From: Deltaproteobacteria bacterium
Lineage (GTDB): Bacteria; Desulfobacterota; DSM-4660; Desulfatiglandales; Desulfatiglandaceae
Assembly: GCA_018644785.1 (NCBI GenBank)
Contig: JABGPV010000114.1
Coordinates: 1 to 15,407, forward strand
Length of the DNA: 15,407 nt
Direction: 5' to 3'
The notes below the pieces were generated by a model. That model had not been told where the DNA came from and did not search any database. It saw only the letters and a list, made by a program, of their open reading frames with translations. Below, piece after piece: positions 6,501 to 14,464 of this stretch. A program made the position numbers and the translations under genes. The stretch's first letter is position 1. Every line of letters begins with the position of its first letter.

Positions 6501-6929
6501 ATGAAAACCAATCAAGATGATTCCCATACGCTGGATGCGGCAATGAGAGGCGCCATGGCGGTTATTGACTACTCGGGCATGGTTGTGTGGAGTGTTTTGA
6601 GCAGAAGCGGCTGCACCATCAAGAAAAATACGTCAAAGATGGCGAAACATATGGGCCGCAACATGGCGGACCCCCTTATCGCAGTCAATAAAAAATTCCG
6701 AAAAGGCGCCAACAGTGAAGACGCGCTTGACAACGAGGCCATCCGGGGTATCGAAGAGAGGATCGCCGTCATTGAAGAAAAGCTGGCTGACCTGGAAAAG
6801 CATGGCGTAAAAATAGCCCAAACCGGGGAATATCAAAAGAAGCACAAGGAACTGGATGAGGAACGGAGGGGTCTTTTGGCCCTTATCGTTGAAGAAAACA
6901 AGGAGCTGAAGTCCCTGCTGAGAAAATGA
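6501..6929 (+). CDS. Small helical protein with C-terminal coiled coil
   Basis: 142 aa. GAGGA seven to eight bases upstream supports the start. The N-terminal half (about 12-70) is mildly hydrophobic and basic (VIDYSGMVVWSVLSRSGCTIKK). The C-terminal half (about 78-142) is a charged coiled coil (IEERIAVIEEKLADLEKHGVK ...). This second half resembles residues 70-130 of the HEAT-repeat protein at 10645: both run I-E-x-L, then KxGV, then a second helix. First gene of the coiled-coil block. Not recognised by family; a magnetosome-associated 'mad' type scaffold protein is plausible from context only. Confidence 0.75.
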   Translation: MKTNQDDSHTLDAAMRGAMAVIDYSGMVVWSVLSRSGCTIKKNTSKMAKHMGRNMADPLIAVNKKFRKGANSEDALDNEAIRGIEERIAVIEEKLADLEKHGVKIAQTGEYQKKHKELDEERRGLLALIVEENKELKSLLRK

Positions 6930-6965
6930 AAGAAACTTGGAACTTGAAATTGGAAATTTGGAACA
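6930..6965. repeat. Degenerate GAAATTG/GAACTTG heptamer repeats
   Basis: A run of GGAACTTGAAATTGGAAATT type heptamers fills the gap after the 142-aa gene. It is the same class of intergenic repeat seen near 5347 and 10591. Confidence 0.6.
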
Positions 6966-7009
6966 GGCAGGCATATGGAACATAAATGGAATTTGAAGGG
7001 GAAAACAAT

Positions 7010-7381
7010 ATGGAGAAGAATTTCAAGTACAAAATGAGACATATTGGGGATGCCTTTGCCGATCAGGTTGAAAATCTGGGCCATGCCGCCAAGGGGTCTG
7101 TTCGTGGGATTGTCCTCACCTACCATATTGACGGGCTCGGAAAGGAGAAACAAAAGATTGTCTCCGGGATGGGAAAAAGAATCGCTGCCGGCAGGAAAGA
7201 AGATCCGATGTTCAATATTTCCAAGGATGAAACAATGACGGCGCTCCTGTCCGAACTGGACCGGATTGAAAAGGGGATTGAAACCTTTAAAAAAGAACGC
7301 AAAGAGCGCTTATACCCTGAGAACTTTGCAACAAACGGATCGGCATATGAGTTGTTATCTCGTGAAACGCTCGCACATTGA
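7010..7381 (+). CDS. Small helical protein of the coiled-coil block
   Basis: 123 aa from ATG 7010, chosen because GAAGGGG sits eight bases upstream; the in-frame ATG at 6986 has no ribosome site. Mostly helical, with an N-terminal segment rich in Gly and His (HIGDAFADQVENLGHAAKG) that loosely resembles the N-terminal part of the 142-aa gene before it. It then has a charged helix (ELDRIEKGIETFKKERKERL) and a short non-helical tail. No membrane helix. Family not recognised. Confidence 0.7.
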   Translation: MEKNFKYKMRHIGDAFADQVENLGHAAKGSVRGIVLTYHIDGLGKEKQKIVSGMGKRIAAGRKEDPMFNISKDETMTALLSELDRIEKGIETFKKERKERLYPENFATNGSAYELLSRETLAH

Positions 7382-7452
7382 ATCCCTGAACCTTCGAACT
7401 GAAAAACGGTAATGGCAACGAGGCATGATTCTTTCAAGGGAGGTTGCGCCCC

Positions 7453-8328
7453 ATGTCGGAAAAAATCCGGAAGATACTGGTCTTAAACCATGATTCAAAA
7501 ACAACGGAATTCGTCAAAAACGTCTTTTCCGAAACCTGTGACGTAACCCTGGCCGACAACCCGGCTGAACTTTCCCAAAAAGCCGGCGAGGACTTTGACG
7601 TCATCCTTACGGGATATGTCGCCCCCGAAATTTCCGGGGGAAAAACAATCTCGTACCTGAACAATATTCAAAAGGCCTTTGACGATGCCGTATCGGTTTT
7701 ACGGGAAAAATCGGTTGCCGATGAAGCGCTCCTGAAAGAAAGGGAAAAAACGCAGGCGGATATACTGGCATTTTTACAGGAACATGTACGGCAGGCCGAG
7801 CAGGAAAAGGTTCTAACCCAACAAGAAATGCAGGCAGTGACGGAGAAAAGTAAAGTTTACCTGAAAGAAAAGATTGAGGCGGAGGAAAAGGCGGCAGCGG
7901 CTCTGAAAACCCAAACTGACTCAGAAGCCAAAACGGAAGCGGCCCTGAATGAAAAACATGAGGCGGAGAATAAAGCGAAAAAGGCCTCAGCAGCCCAATC
8001 CGAAGCTGAAAAGGTGGCAGCGGCGGCTTTGAAAGCCAAGGCGAACGCAGAAAAAAAAGCAGGCTTTGCGCTGAAAGCCCAAGCGGACGCGGAAGCCAAA
8101 GTGGATGCCGCCTTGAATGAGAAAAAGGAGGCGGAAGCGGGCATTGCCAAACTTCGAGAGGAAGATGCCGAACGTATTAAGCAGCTTTCCGGGGAGATCA
8201 ATCGATTAAACGGTGAATTGGAAACCGCATTGGCCCTTGCAGAACAGAACCATGCTGAAAAAGTTTCCATAGAAGAAAAGCTCACCAAACTTCAGAACAA
8301 CTGGGAAATGTACGTAGCAGGCGAATGA
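7453..8328 (+). CDS. Degenerate receiver-like domain fused to an alanine-rich 14-residue-repeat coiled coil
   Basis: 291 aa from ATG 7453 (GGGAGG nine bases upstream; a TTG at 7444 is also in frame). Residues 6-62 look like the first half of a response-regulator receiver: KILVLNHDSKTTEFVKNVF, then FDVILTGYVAPEISG. In a working receiver the third strand ends in the phosphorylated Asp (xxLTD); here the position is G54, so phosphorylation is unlikely. The second half of the fold is not evident. Residues 75-146 are coiled coil, 147-230 are six 14-residue (two-heptad) repeats of the AALKxxxxxEAK / AALNEKxEAE type, and the rest is coiled coil. Probably a structural rod with a vestigial signalling or interaction head; function inferred from context only. 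Confidence 0.8.
   Translation: MSEKIRKILVLNHDSKTTEFVKNVFSETCDVTLADNPAELSQKAGEDFDVILTGYVAPEISGGKTISYLNNIQKAFDDAVSVLREKSVADEALLKEREKTQADILAFLQEHVRQAEQEKVLTQQEMQAVTEKSKVYLKEKIEAEEKAAAALKTQTDSEAKTEAALNEKHEAENKAKKASAAQSEAEKVAAAALKAKANAEKKAGFALKAQADAEAKVDAALNEKKEAEAGIAKLREEDAERIKQLSGEINRLNGELETALALAEQNHAEKVSIEEKLTKLQNNWEMYVAGE
7849..8142 (+). repeat. 42-bp coding repeats (14-residue period, about seven units)
   Basis: Units starting near AAAALK, TEAALN, AKKASA, AAAALK, AGFALK and VDAALN, each 14 codons apart, with a more degenerate unit before them. The period equals two heptads, so the repeats extend the coiled coil without breaking its register. Confidence 0.8.
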
Positions 8329-8329
8329 T

Positions 8330-9337
8330 ATGTTTGAAAAAGACGAGAATGCAATCATCCAAAAGATTGTTGCGTTGCAAAAAGCGTATGTTTTCGCACG
8401 CAGGGAGTTCGACGATTTAAAAAAACAGGCGGACGAAGAGCAGGGGGAATTAAGCGATACCACCGTGGAATTGAAGGCCGCCCTGAAGGACTCTCGAATA
8501 GGGGATAAAACCATAAGAAACGCAGAAAACGAGATCGCGGTATTGAAGAAAAAGATCTCCGCAATGGACAGCGACCTCGAGTTCGTAGATCAGGAACTTA
8601 AGAGAACAGATGATGAATGGGAAAAATTATCCGCACAAAAAAACGATTTAATGGAAATTCTTACGCCAATCAAGTCGCGATTGCAACTCACCATGGATGA
8701 CCTCCATGAAAATGAAAAAGAAATGCAGAGGATATTTTCCGCCATTGAAGCGCGGAAAGATCAAAAGGCCCGTTTAACGACGGAAATATCCGAAAAGCTG
8801 TCAAATGTGGCGACGGACAAGGAACAGAGCGACAAAGCCCTGGACGCTTTTTCCATGGATTTTGGAAGATTGGCCATAGAACGGGAAGAGATCAAGGGGG
8901 CGTACCAAAAAAGAGAAAAGTTCATTTCTGACTTAGGACATGAAACAGACGCTTTAAAAGAAAGATGCGTTTCCATCGAGGAGGTCGTTGCGTTGGAAAA
9001 AGAAAAGATCCTGCTTGAAACCCATATGAACGAACTGGAAGAGGAAACTCGGACCAGCAGGGAAAAAGCGGAAGAAATGCAAACGACGTTTTCGCGGAAA
9101 GAAGCCGATCTGAAACTGCTTTTGTCCGGAAAAAAAGATAAAGAGACCCTGCTTAAAACCCTTGCAGATGAAGTCGCGATATTTGACGAACTGGCCGCGA
9201 AAGCGGAAGCGGGTAAAAATAAGCTGAACGAGTCTGATTCCCGGATCGAAGAAACGATTTCCGAGTTGAAAAAGTTGTTTTCCGCCGGTGGCAAATACGA
9301 ACTGGAATTTGGCTCAAAAATGGGCACGTCTTCGTAG
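8330..9337 (+). CDS. Long coiled-coil protein
   Basis: 335 aa, starting one base after the preceding stop (TGATATG), so translation is probably coupled. Almost entirely predicted coiled coil (about 5-320), rich in Lys/Glu, with an FARREFDDLKKQADEEQ start and a short non-helical end (GGKYELEFGSKMGTSS). No ATPase motif, membrane helix or signal peptide. It looks like a cytoplasmic fibre or scaffold protein. Its place in the cluster is compatible with one of the Mad23-Mad26 group of coiled-coil proteins, but I cannot assign which. Confidence 0.8.
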   Translation: MFEKDENAIIQKIVALQKAYVFARREFDDLKKQADEEQGELSDTTVELKAALKDSRIGDKTIRNAENEIAVLKKKISAMDSDLEFVDQELKRTDDEWEKLSAQKNDLMEILTPIKSRLQLTMDDLHENEKEMQRIFSAIEARKDQKARLTTEISEKLSNVATDKEQSDKALDAFSMDFGRLAIEREEIKGAYQKREKFISDLGHETDALKERCVSIEEVVALEKEKILLETHMNELEEETRTSREKAEEMQTTFSRKEADLKLLLSGKKDKETLLKTLADEVAIFDELAAKAEAGKNKLNESDSRIEETISELKKLFSAGGKYELEFGSKMGTSS

Positions 9338-9366
9338 GCGCACGACGCTGGAGAGGGGGTAGTAAA

Positions 9367-10590
9367 ATGAAAGAAACTGCCGTCGACCGCATAAATGACC
9401 CCGAAAAAAAAGCACTTATTTCTTACATCAACAAGTTAAGCACTTTCCTTTCCGCAAAAAAGAAAAAGGCCATTCTTGAGGCGGATCTGCTGAAAATCAG
9501 CAGGGAAATAACATATATCGGGCTTGGAATTGAAGAAACCCGGAAAAAAATTGACCTGAACAGGGAATCTATTGCCAGAGTTTCACCCAAAATCACTGAA
9601 TTCAGAGATAACCTTGCAAGACTCGAGCAAGAAAAACAACCGCTTGAGAACGAATACAGCCGGCTTCATGACATTCAGATTAATTTTGAGAAAAAACGGG
9701 CGGATATTGAAAACAAGAAGTCAATGCTTGACCGTCTGACCTTGGATATCCGGAACATGGAAGAGGAGACTTCAACGCTGAAAGACCGGGAAACCCAAAT
9801 CCTGAATCAGAAGCGGCACGTTCAGCGGGAAATGGGTTCCGGCAAACACAATCTGAGCAAGCTGGACGAAGAAATAGGGGTCATGACGACAACGAGAGAT
9901 CTGCTAACCGGACAGATTCCTGATTTTATTGATATTGAAGAATTCCCGAGTTTGCAAAGCACGGATCGGAACGTGGAGGAATATACCGGTGATGTCAAAG
10001 ATGCAATGGAAAAGATGAAAAGTGATATTTCCTCCTTTAAGAAAGGGGTATGGGGAAGCCGCAACCTGGAAAAATCCCTGACCCTGGAGAAAGAAGACTT
10101 GGCAAGCAGGCTCGAAGCGCTTGGGGACAAAATAAAACCGGATGTGGACAAAGATAACTTGGGCCGCGAAGTTGCCGCCCTGTCCGAACAAAAAAAGGAT
10201 TTTGCAAGTGAAATTGCCGCCCATCAGGATGAGATTTCCCGTATACGGCCTGCGGTAACGGCGTACGAAAAAAAGCTTGAAATTGAAAGAGAATCAGATT
10301 TGGATCTGGATAAAAAGGTCCGGTATCTTACAGAAAGAAAACAATTCATTTCAACCCTCGATGACGTTGAAGTGGAAATGGAGAAACTAAAAGATCAAAT
10401 CGCAAAATCAAATATGGATTTTGAAACAAATAACCGATTTCAGGCCGTCATCAATAAGGTAAATGGCGACATGGAAGCCATTGGCCAAAAAACGGCCATG
10501 TCCCTTGACGTCTGTATCAAAGCGCAAATGGAACTTCAAAGCATCGTATTGCTGGGGCACGGCATTTTATATGGCGGTAGTTCCGGATGA
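9367..10590 (+). CDS. Long coiled-coil protein with a central break
   Basis: 407 aa with a good ribosome site (GAGAGGGGG) before the ATG. Two coiled-coil arms (about 35-178 and 235-378) are separated by a less helical segment holding TGQIPDFIDIEEFPSL (181-196) and GVWGSRN (227-233). The tail (about 380-407, MELQSIVLLGHGILYGG) is mildly hydrophobic. The rod-hinge-rod layout recalls SMC-like rods, but no Walker or signature motif is present, so an ATPase role is unsupported. Follows the 335-aa coiled-coil gene by 29 bases. Confidence 0.8.
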   Translation: MKETAVDRINDPEKKALISYINKLSTFLSAKKKKAILEADLLKISREITYIGLGIEETRKKIDLNRESIARVSPKITEFRDNLARLEQEKQPLENEYSRLHDIQINFEKKRADIENKKSMLDRLTLDIRNMEEETSTLKDRETQILNQKRHVQREMGSGKHNLSKLDEEIGVMTTTRDLLTGQIPDFIDIEEFPSLQSTDRNVEEYTGDVKDAMEKMKSDISSFKKGVWGSRNLEKSLTLEKEDLASRLEALGDKIKPDVDKDNLGREVAALSEQKKDFASEIAAHQDEISRIRPAVTAYEKKLEIERESDLDLDKKVRYLTERKQFISTLDDVEVEMEKLKDQIAKSNMDFETNNRFQAVINKVNGDMEAIGQKTAMSLDVCIKAQMELQSIVLLGHGILYGGSSG

Positions 10591-10625
10591 TATCAAATTT
10601 CAATTTTCGATTTTCAATTTTCTTA
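10591..10625. repeat. Degenerate ATTTTCAA/ATTTCAA short repeats
   Basis: AAATTTCAATTTTCGATTTTCAATTTTC fills most of the gap after the 407-aa gene; it is the complement-oriented form of the heptamers seen at 5347 and 6930. Confidence 0.55.
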
Positions 10626-10644
10626 GGCTGGAAAGGAGATTCGT

Positions 10645-12132
10645 ATGGAAAAAAAACGGAAGGGTGTGTGGGGGTTTACTGTAAAAGTGTTGAACGAAGC
10701 AGGCGGCGCTCTGGTGGATCTATTTGAACTGGGCGAAAGCGCTGTGGACAAGGTCGGCTGCAAGATTAAGAAAGCGCCCGGGTTAAGAAAGAAAACACGT
10801 GAAACCCTCAAACCGAAAGGTACGTCCCCCAAAAGGAGTGAAAACCACGTTATTAAGGATAAGATCAAGGAAAAGGAATCCAAGATTGAGGGCCTCTACC
10901 GGGAAATCGGAAAAGAAGGCGTCAGCTATACCGAAGATGGCGCGCCCCTGGATACGGACGTTGTAAAAAGTCTGATTTCCGATGTTAAGGAATATGAGAA
11001 AGAAATCGGGAGGCTCAAGGGTCGGATAACGGAATTGAATGCCCAAAAAGATAAAACCGCAGTGGAAAGCTTGAAAACGGAACAAGAAGCCGTGTTTGCC
11101 GAAGCACCGGAAAAGATACCGGCAGCAGAAGAACCACAACTTCCGTTACATGCGGCAATGGCGGCGGCCATCGAAACCGGTTTGAAGTCGGGCGTGTTTG
11201 AATTCGCTTCTGAAAGAGCAAAATTCGAAAAAGTTGCAGCGGACCTCCTTGAGACCGAGATGGAAATCAAGATTCTTGCCGTAGCCGAGCTCGGTAAAAT
11301 GAAGAACAAAGCGGCCGTACCGGTACTTGCCGAATCCGCCGGGTTTGAGGACCCGAATCTGACCCTGGAGATTGTTAACGCTCTGATCGATATAGGGGAT
11401 TCCAGCGCCGTCAAACTATTCAAAGATCAGGCAAGAGATCCCCATTACAGGGTGCGCGTCGCATGCCTGCGTGGGCTGTACAAACTGGCGGCGGAAAACG
11501 ACGACGAATCGACGCAGGTTCTGACGAACGCCCTGCAGGATGAACACCCCGACGTCAGGAAATCCGGCGCAACCTTCCTGGGCTGGAAAGGTAATGAGGA
11601 AGCGGTTCCAGCGCTTGTTCAAGGGTTGAAGGATGAAGATGAAAGGGTGACCAAGGCGGCATTGTCGGCGCTTGCAGCGATCAGGGACAAATCAGCCGTT
11701 CTACCGCTTATAAAGGTATTGAAAAACGAAGATCTTGAACTGAAGAAGAGAGCCTTGGATGCCATCAAGATGATTACGGGTGAGGAAATCATCTTTGATT
11801 TGCAGGCAGGCGGCGAGGAGCTGGATAAGGCGATCGATGAACTGATTGATTGGTGGCAGAAAACCAGGCTGGGCGAAGCTGAAATAGATCAGGACGATGA
11901 ATTCGTTCAACCACCCGATCCTGAAGCGGAGCAGACCCGGGAGACGGAAGAGATTGAGGAAGGAGTGACGGAAGAAGCCGGAGAGCCCGAAGTAGAAACA
12001 TTGACGAAAGAAGGGTTAATCAAAAAACTGAAGTCAGAGCTTGTCGCTATCTGTAAGGATCTTGGCATTGACTGCGACGAGAAACTGACCAAATCAGAGA
12101 TTACAGATCTCATCGTTGAACATAATGCGTAA
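10645..12132 (+). CDS. HEAT-repeat protein with N-terminal coiled coil and C-terminal SAP/Rho-N-like helix pair
   Basis: 495 aa with AAAGGAG eight bases before the ATG. Domains: a basic N-terminal region with VKVLNEAGGALVDLFELGESAVDKVG (13-38); a coiled-coil segment (about 70-135) resembling the C-terminal half of the 142-aa protein at 6501; an Ala/Glu linker; about five HEAT-like helical repeats (205-380), with typical pieces such as AVPVLAE, DPHYRVRVACLRGL, HPDVRKSGATFL and AVPALVQGLKDEDERVTKAAL; an acidic disordered stretch (411-452); and a C-terminal LTKEGLIKKLKSELVAICKD...LTKSEITDLI (453-490), like a SAP or Rho N-terminal fold. HEAT repeats generally mediate protein-protein binding. SAP-like folds often bind nucleic acid, but a protein-binding role is equally possible here. 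Probably an adaptor in the scaffold. Confidence 0.8.
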   Translation: MEKKRKGVWGFTVKVLNEAGGALVDLFELGESAVDKVGCKIKKAPGLRKKTRETLKPKGTSPKRSENHVIKDKIKEKESKIEGLYREIGKEGVSYTEDGAPLDTDVVKSLISDVKEYEKEIGRLKGRITELNAQKDKTAVESLKTEQEAVFAEAPEKIPAAEEPQLPLHAAMAAAIETGLKSGVFEFASERAKFEKVAADLLETEMEIKILAVAELGKMKNKAAVPVLAESAGFEDPNLTLEIVNALIDIGDSSAVKLFKDQARDPHYRVRVACLRGLYKLAAENDDESTQVLTNALQDEHPDVRKSGATFLGWKGNEEAVPALVQGLKDEDERVTKAALSALAAIRDKSAVLPLIKVLKNEDLELKKRALDAIKMITGEEIIFDLQAGGEELDKAIDELIDWWQKTRLGEAEIDQDDEFVQPPDPEAEQTRETEEIEEGVTEEAGEPEVETLTKEGLIKKLKSELVAICKDLGIDCDEKLTKSEITDLIVEHNA

Positions 12133-12192
12133 ATGGTGGCGGGAGCCATGAACTCCGCTCAACCCGTTTGGGTCTTCAATGTGGATTAATCC

Positions 12193-12720
12193 ATGAACGA
12201 ATCAAGTCCGATCAAAGAGAATCCGGCTCTTACCGGGGAGGTTGAAAGCCTTAAAAAAGAAAACAAGGCCTTGACCGGGAAATTGAGCGATCTGGAATTT
12301 ACCCTTGTCAAGAAAAAGAGAGAAGCCAAAACCCTGTTGGAAAGTTCGGAGGAACAAAAGAAGCGTCTTCTGGCATGGGTCGCTGAAAAAAATGATCTTG
12401 TGCAGGAAATCGAATTTTATGCCTCTGAAAAGAACAAAATGGACGAAATCTATGCCGATGTTTCTGCAAAATATAAAGACAATATGAAAAGTCTTGAGGA
12501 CATGATTAAAAACGTGGGATTTCTAAAAGGCGAGATCCGCGCCCTGGTATTGCAAATGGGCATGCTTGAAGAAGAGATCCCGGAAAGATACAGAGACGCG
12601 GACAACCTGGACAAAAAAATCAAAGGCACCTTCATCAAAGCGCTGAATAATCTTCAAAACAGGGTTGATATTGTTGAAAGAAAGGCAAAGGTCCTCTACT
12701 ACCAAAAGGAGAAGACATGA
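12193..12720 (+). CDS. Coiled-coil protein
   Basis: 175 aa, mostly coiled coil (ENKALTGKLSDLEFTLVKKK ... then a second helical region 90-170). Start ATG 12193 has only a weak ribosome site (GTGGA). It ends with ATGA overlapping the start of the next gene, so the two are translationally coupled. No membrane helix or catalytic motif. Family not recognised. Confidence 0.75.
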   Translation: MNESSPIKENPALTGEVESLKKENKALTGKLSDLEFTLVKKKREAKTLLESSEEQKKRLLAWVAEKNDLVQEIEFYASEKNKMDEIYADVSAKYKDNMKSLEDMIKNVGFLKGEIRALVLQMGMLEEEIPERYRDADNLDKKIKGTFIKALNNLQNRVDIVERKAKVLYYQKEKT

Positions 12721-13406
12721 CACCTTCAGCTTTGAAAGAAAAAGAGACGTCTAAGGAACACCATTCCGTGATGCCCGATTCAGGCACCATCGGAGAAACC
12801 AGTCAGGCCATTATGTCGGAGATCAAGGGCCTTGAGATCCTGAAGGAGGGAACTTACGCGGTTGATCTCGAAAAAACAATCTCTGATATGCTGGATGTCA
12901 TCAAGCGGATGGAGGCGCAACTTGAAAGTGTTTTAAATTTAAACGCCAAGCTTGAAAGCGATCTTGACGCGTCTAAAGGACTGGTTGTGGACCTTCATTC
13001 TGAAAATTCCCATCTTGAAGAGAAAATCTCCCGCATGGAGGCGGAAATGCCTTCAAATCGGGAACTCCGGCTGGAAATCGACGAGTTGATTGAAGAAAGA
13101 AATGACGCCCAGCTCAACATCCACGCCATGAGATCGAAAATCGACAAACTTCACAAGGAAATCGATAAATACCGGAAACAGATGGGCAGTCTCAAGGAGG
13201 ACAAAAAAGACATCATCCTTGAAATGGATTATGTGGAGGCGAAACTGAATGCGGCGCTGAAAAAGAACAACGACTACAAAAATGAGATGGACGCGTTGCG
13301 GGGGGAACGTCTGACGCTCATGGAAAAAAGGCGTTTTCTCGAATCCGAATTGGAAGAGGCAAACAAAGAGAAATTTCGACTGTTCCAGGAGCTAAAGGAT
13401 GTATGA
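12717..13406 (+). CDS. Coiled-coil protein, translationally coupled
   Basis: 229 aa. The ATG overlaps the previous stop by four bases, and an AAGGAG lies upstream inside the previous gene. An N-terminal region of about 50 residues (with GTIGETSQAIMSEIKGLEIL) is followed by continuous coiled coil to the end. It overlaps the next gene by eight bases. Structural role inferred. Confidence 0.8.
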   Translation: MTPSALKEKETSKEHHSVMPDSGTIGETSQAIMSEIKGLEILKEGTYAVDLEKTISDMLDVIKRMEAQLESVLNLNAKLESDLDASKGLVVDLHSENSHLEEKISRMEAEMPSNRELRLEIDELIEERNDAQLNIHAMRSKIDKLHKEIDKYRKQMGSLKEDKKDIILEMDYVEAKLNAALKKNNDYKNEMDALRGERLTLMEKRRFLESELEEANKEKFRLFQELKDV

Positions 13407-13917
13407 TTCGTCTGACATTGACCGACTATCCGAAGAAAACAGGACTTATGCGACCCGGATTAGCGAATTGTCCACCAAAATTGAACGAATCGACAATTCT
13501 CTTGAATCTGTCGGTAAGAACATGGAAACAACCGGGAAAAAAATCAGGGAATATCAGAGCAGGATTGAAAGCCTGAAATCGAAAAGTGAATTACGGGTTG
13601 CCGAACTTAACAATATCAAACTTAAGGTTATGAGTTCCCGGGAAGACGAGGAAAGTACCCAATTACTTCAAAAAACCCTGACCGAGGAATACGAGAACCT
13701 GAAAAATGAAAGAACCGTCCTCGTCAAACGAATCCACAAGATGGAAAATGCTCTGGATGAAATTTCAGATCAAAGGGAACGGCAACTGCCGAAATTGAAA
13801 AAATACGATGGCATGCTCAGAAAAGCGCGGAACGTATTTTATGATGCTGAAAGCAGGATGGAAGTTTCCATGAAGCTAAAACAGGGAAGAACCTCCTGCA
13901 AATTTCGGTGCAGCTAA
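13399..13917 (+). CDS. Coiled-coil protein with an atypical C-terminus
   Basis: 172 aa, starting inside the end of the previous gene with AGGAG upstream. Coiled coil over about 8-155. The last residues (KLKQGRTSCKFRCS) are Cys/Arg-rich and unlike the heptad pattern, so the gene may have been cut short by rearrangement in the non-coding region that follows. Last of the nine genes of the block. Confidence 0.75.
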   Translation: MYDSSDIDRLSEENRTYATRISELSTKIERIDNSLESVGKNMETTGKKIREYQSRIESLKSKSELRVAELNNIKLKVMSSREDEESTQLLQKTLTEEYENLKNERTVLVKRIHKMENALDEISDQRERQLPKLKKYDGMLRKARNVFYDAESRMEVSMKLKQGRTSCKFRCS

Positions 13918-14228
13918 AACCCATAAATTGAACATCGCAATGGATGATGCGTAGATTTGTCGCATCTTCAGGTAAAACCTTCCCATAATACAAAAACAAT
14001 CTTAATCTAGAGCGTTTACCTCGACGTTTCCATTCCGGATGAGTAAAAACGCCTAATCCGCCAATCATTTTCCTTTTTAACTTCGTTCCAGCTATCTTAC
14101 GGATGTTTCATTACATTTTGTCCCAAAACCAAGGGTGGCACACATATTGCCTCCCGCTTACAGTGATTCGTACTTTCCAACTTCAATATCAACCCCAACC
14201 CCGGGACGGGAAAAGGACGGTAGAATAA
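13918..14228. other. Non-coding region between the coiled-coil block and the actin-like gene unit
   Basis: 311 bases with no supportable gene. It holds a GATGCG/CGCATC hairpin at 13946-13966 (nine-base loop, no T-run) and the sigma-54 promoter match at 14136-14151. A minus-strand reading frame (13817-14068) and other short frames here look like chance or decayed sequence; I recognise no transposase. Confidence 0.6.
14136..14151 (+). promoter_or_regulatory. Sigma-54 (RpoN) promoter match
   Basis: TGGCACACATATTGCC fits the -24/-12 consensus TGGCACG-N4-TTGCW, with GG and GC separated by exactly ten bases. It lies 78 bases before the 46-aa peptide gene and the actin-like gene on the same strand, in the only long non-coding gap of the right half. 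Expected transcription start is near 14162. An upstream activator site was not identified. Confidence 0.65.
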
Positions 14229-14369
14229 ATGTTTACTATTATTTTTATTTTGGTCATCGTTTATATTCTTTACCTTGTTCGACAAAAGTTTAGGCGGCAA
14301 CAGGGCGACATTGACCGGTTGGAGAAAAGAATGGATCGAGTTTCCGCCAAAGATAAAAAGAACATGTAA
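14229..14369 (+). CDS. 46-aa single-helix membrane peptide
   Basis: MFTIIFILVIVYILYLV forms one N-terminal helix, followed by a basic junction (RQKFRRQ) and a charged amphipathic tail (DIDRLEKRMDRVSAKDKK). It has the same layout as the 39-aa peptides at 5498 and 5707, with no clear identity beyond that. The upstream ribosome site is weak (GGACGG). It lies directly between the sigma-54 site and the actin-like gene, so it may tether the filament to the membrane (inference). Confidence 0.6.
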   Translation: MFTIIFILVIVYILYLVRQKFRRQQGDIDRLEKRMDRVSAKDKKNM

Positions 14370-14464
14370 CCGTTATCGATCAAAATGGCTATGGCCTGTA
14401 AATCGACAACCGACAACCGTTTCGAGCGGGTATCCGATGTGAATGGGCGTGGAGGTGTATGAGC

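Noticed and set aside
7857..8288. Minus-strand frame rich in Ala/Ser/Phe
   Set aside because: Mirror of the Ala/Lys/Glu coiled-coil gene on the + strand; no ribosome site and no family features.
9367..10590. SMC/Rad50-type ATPase
   Set aside because: Only the rod-break-rod layout is similar; Walker A, Walker B and signature motifs are absent.
13817..14068. Minus-strand frame of 83 aa suspected to be a transposase remnant
   Set aside because: No recognisable transposase motif or terminal repeats, and it overlaps the 3' end of a supported gene.
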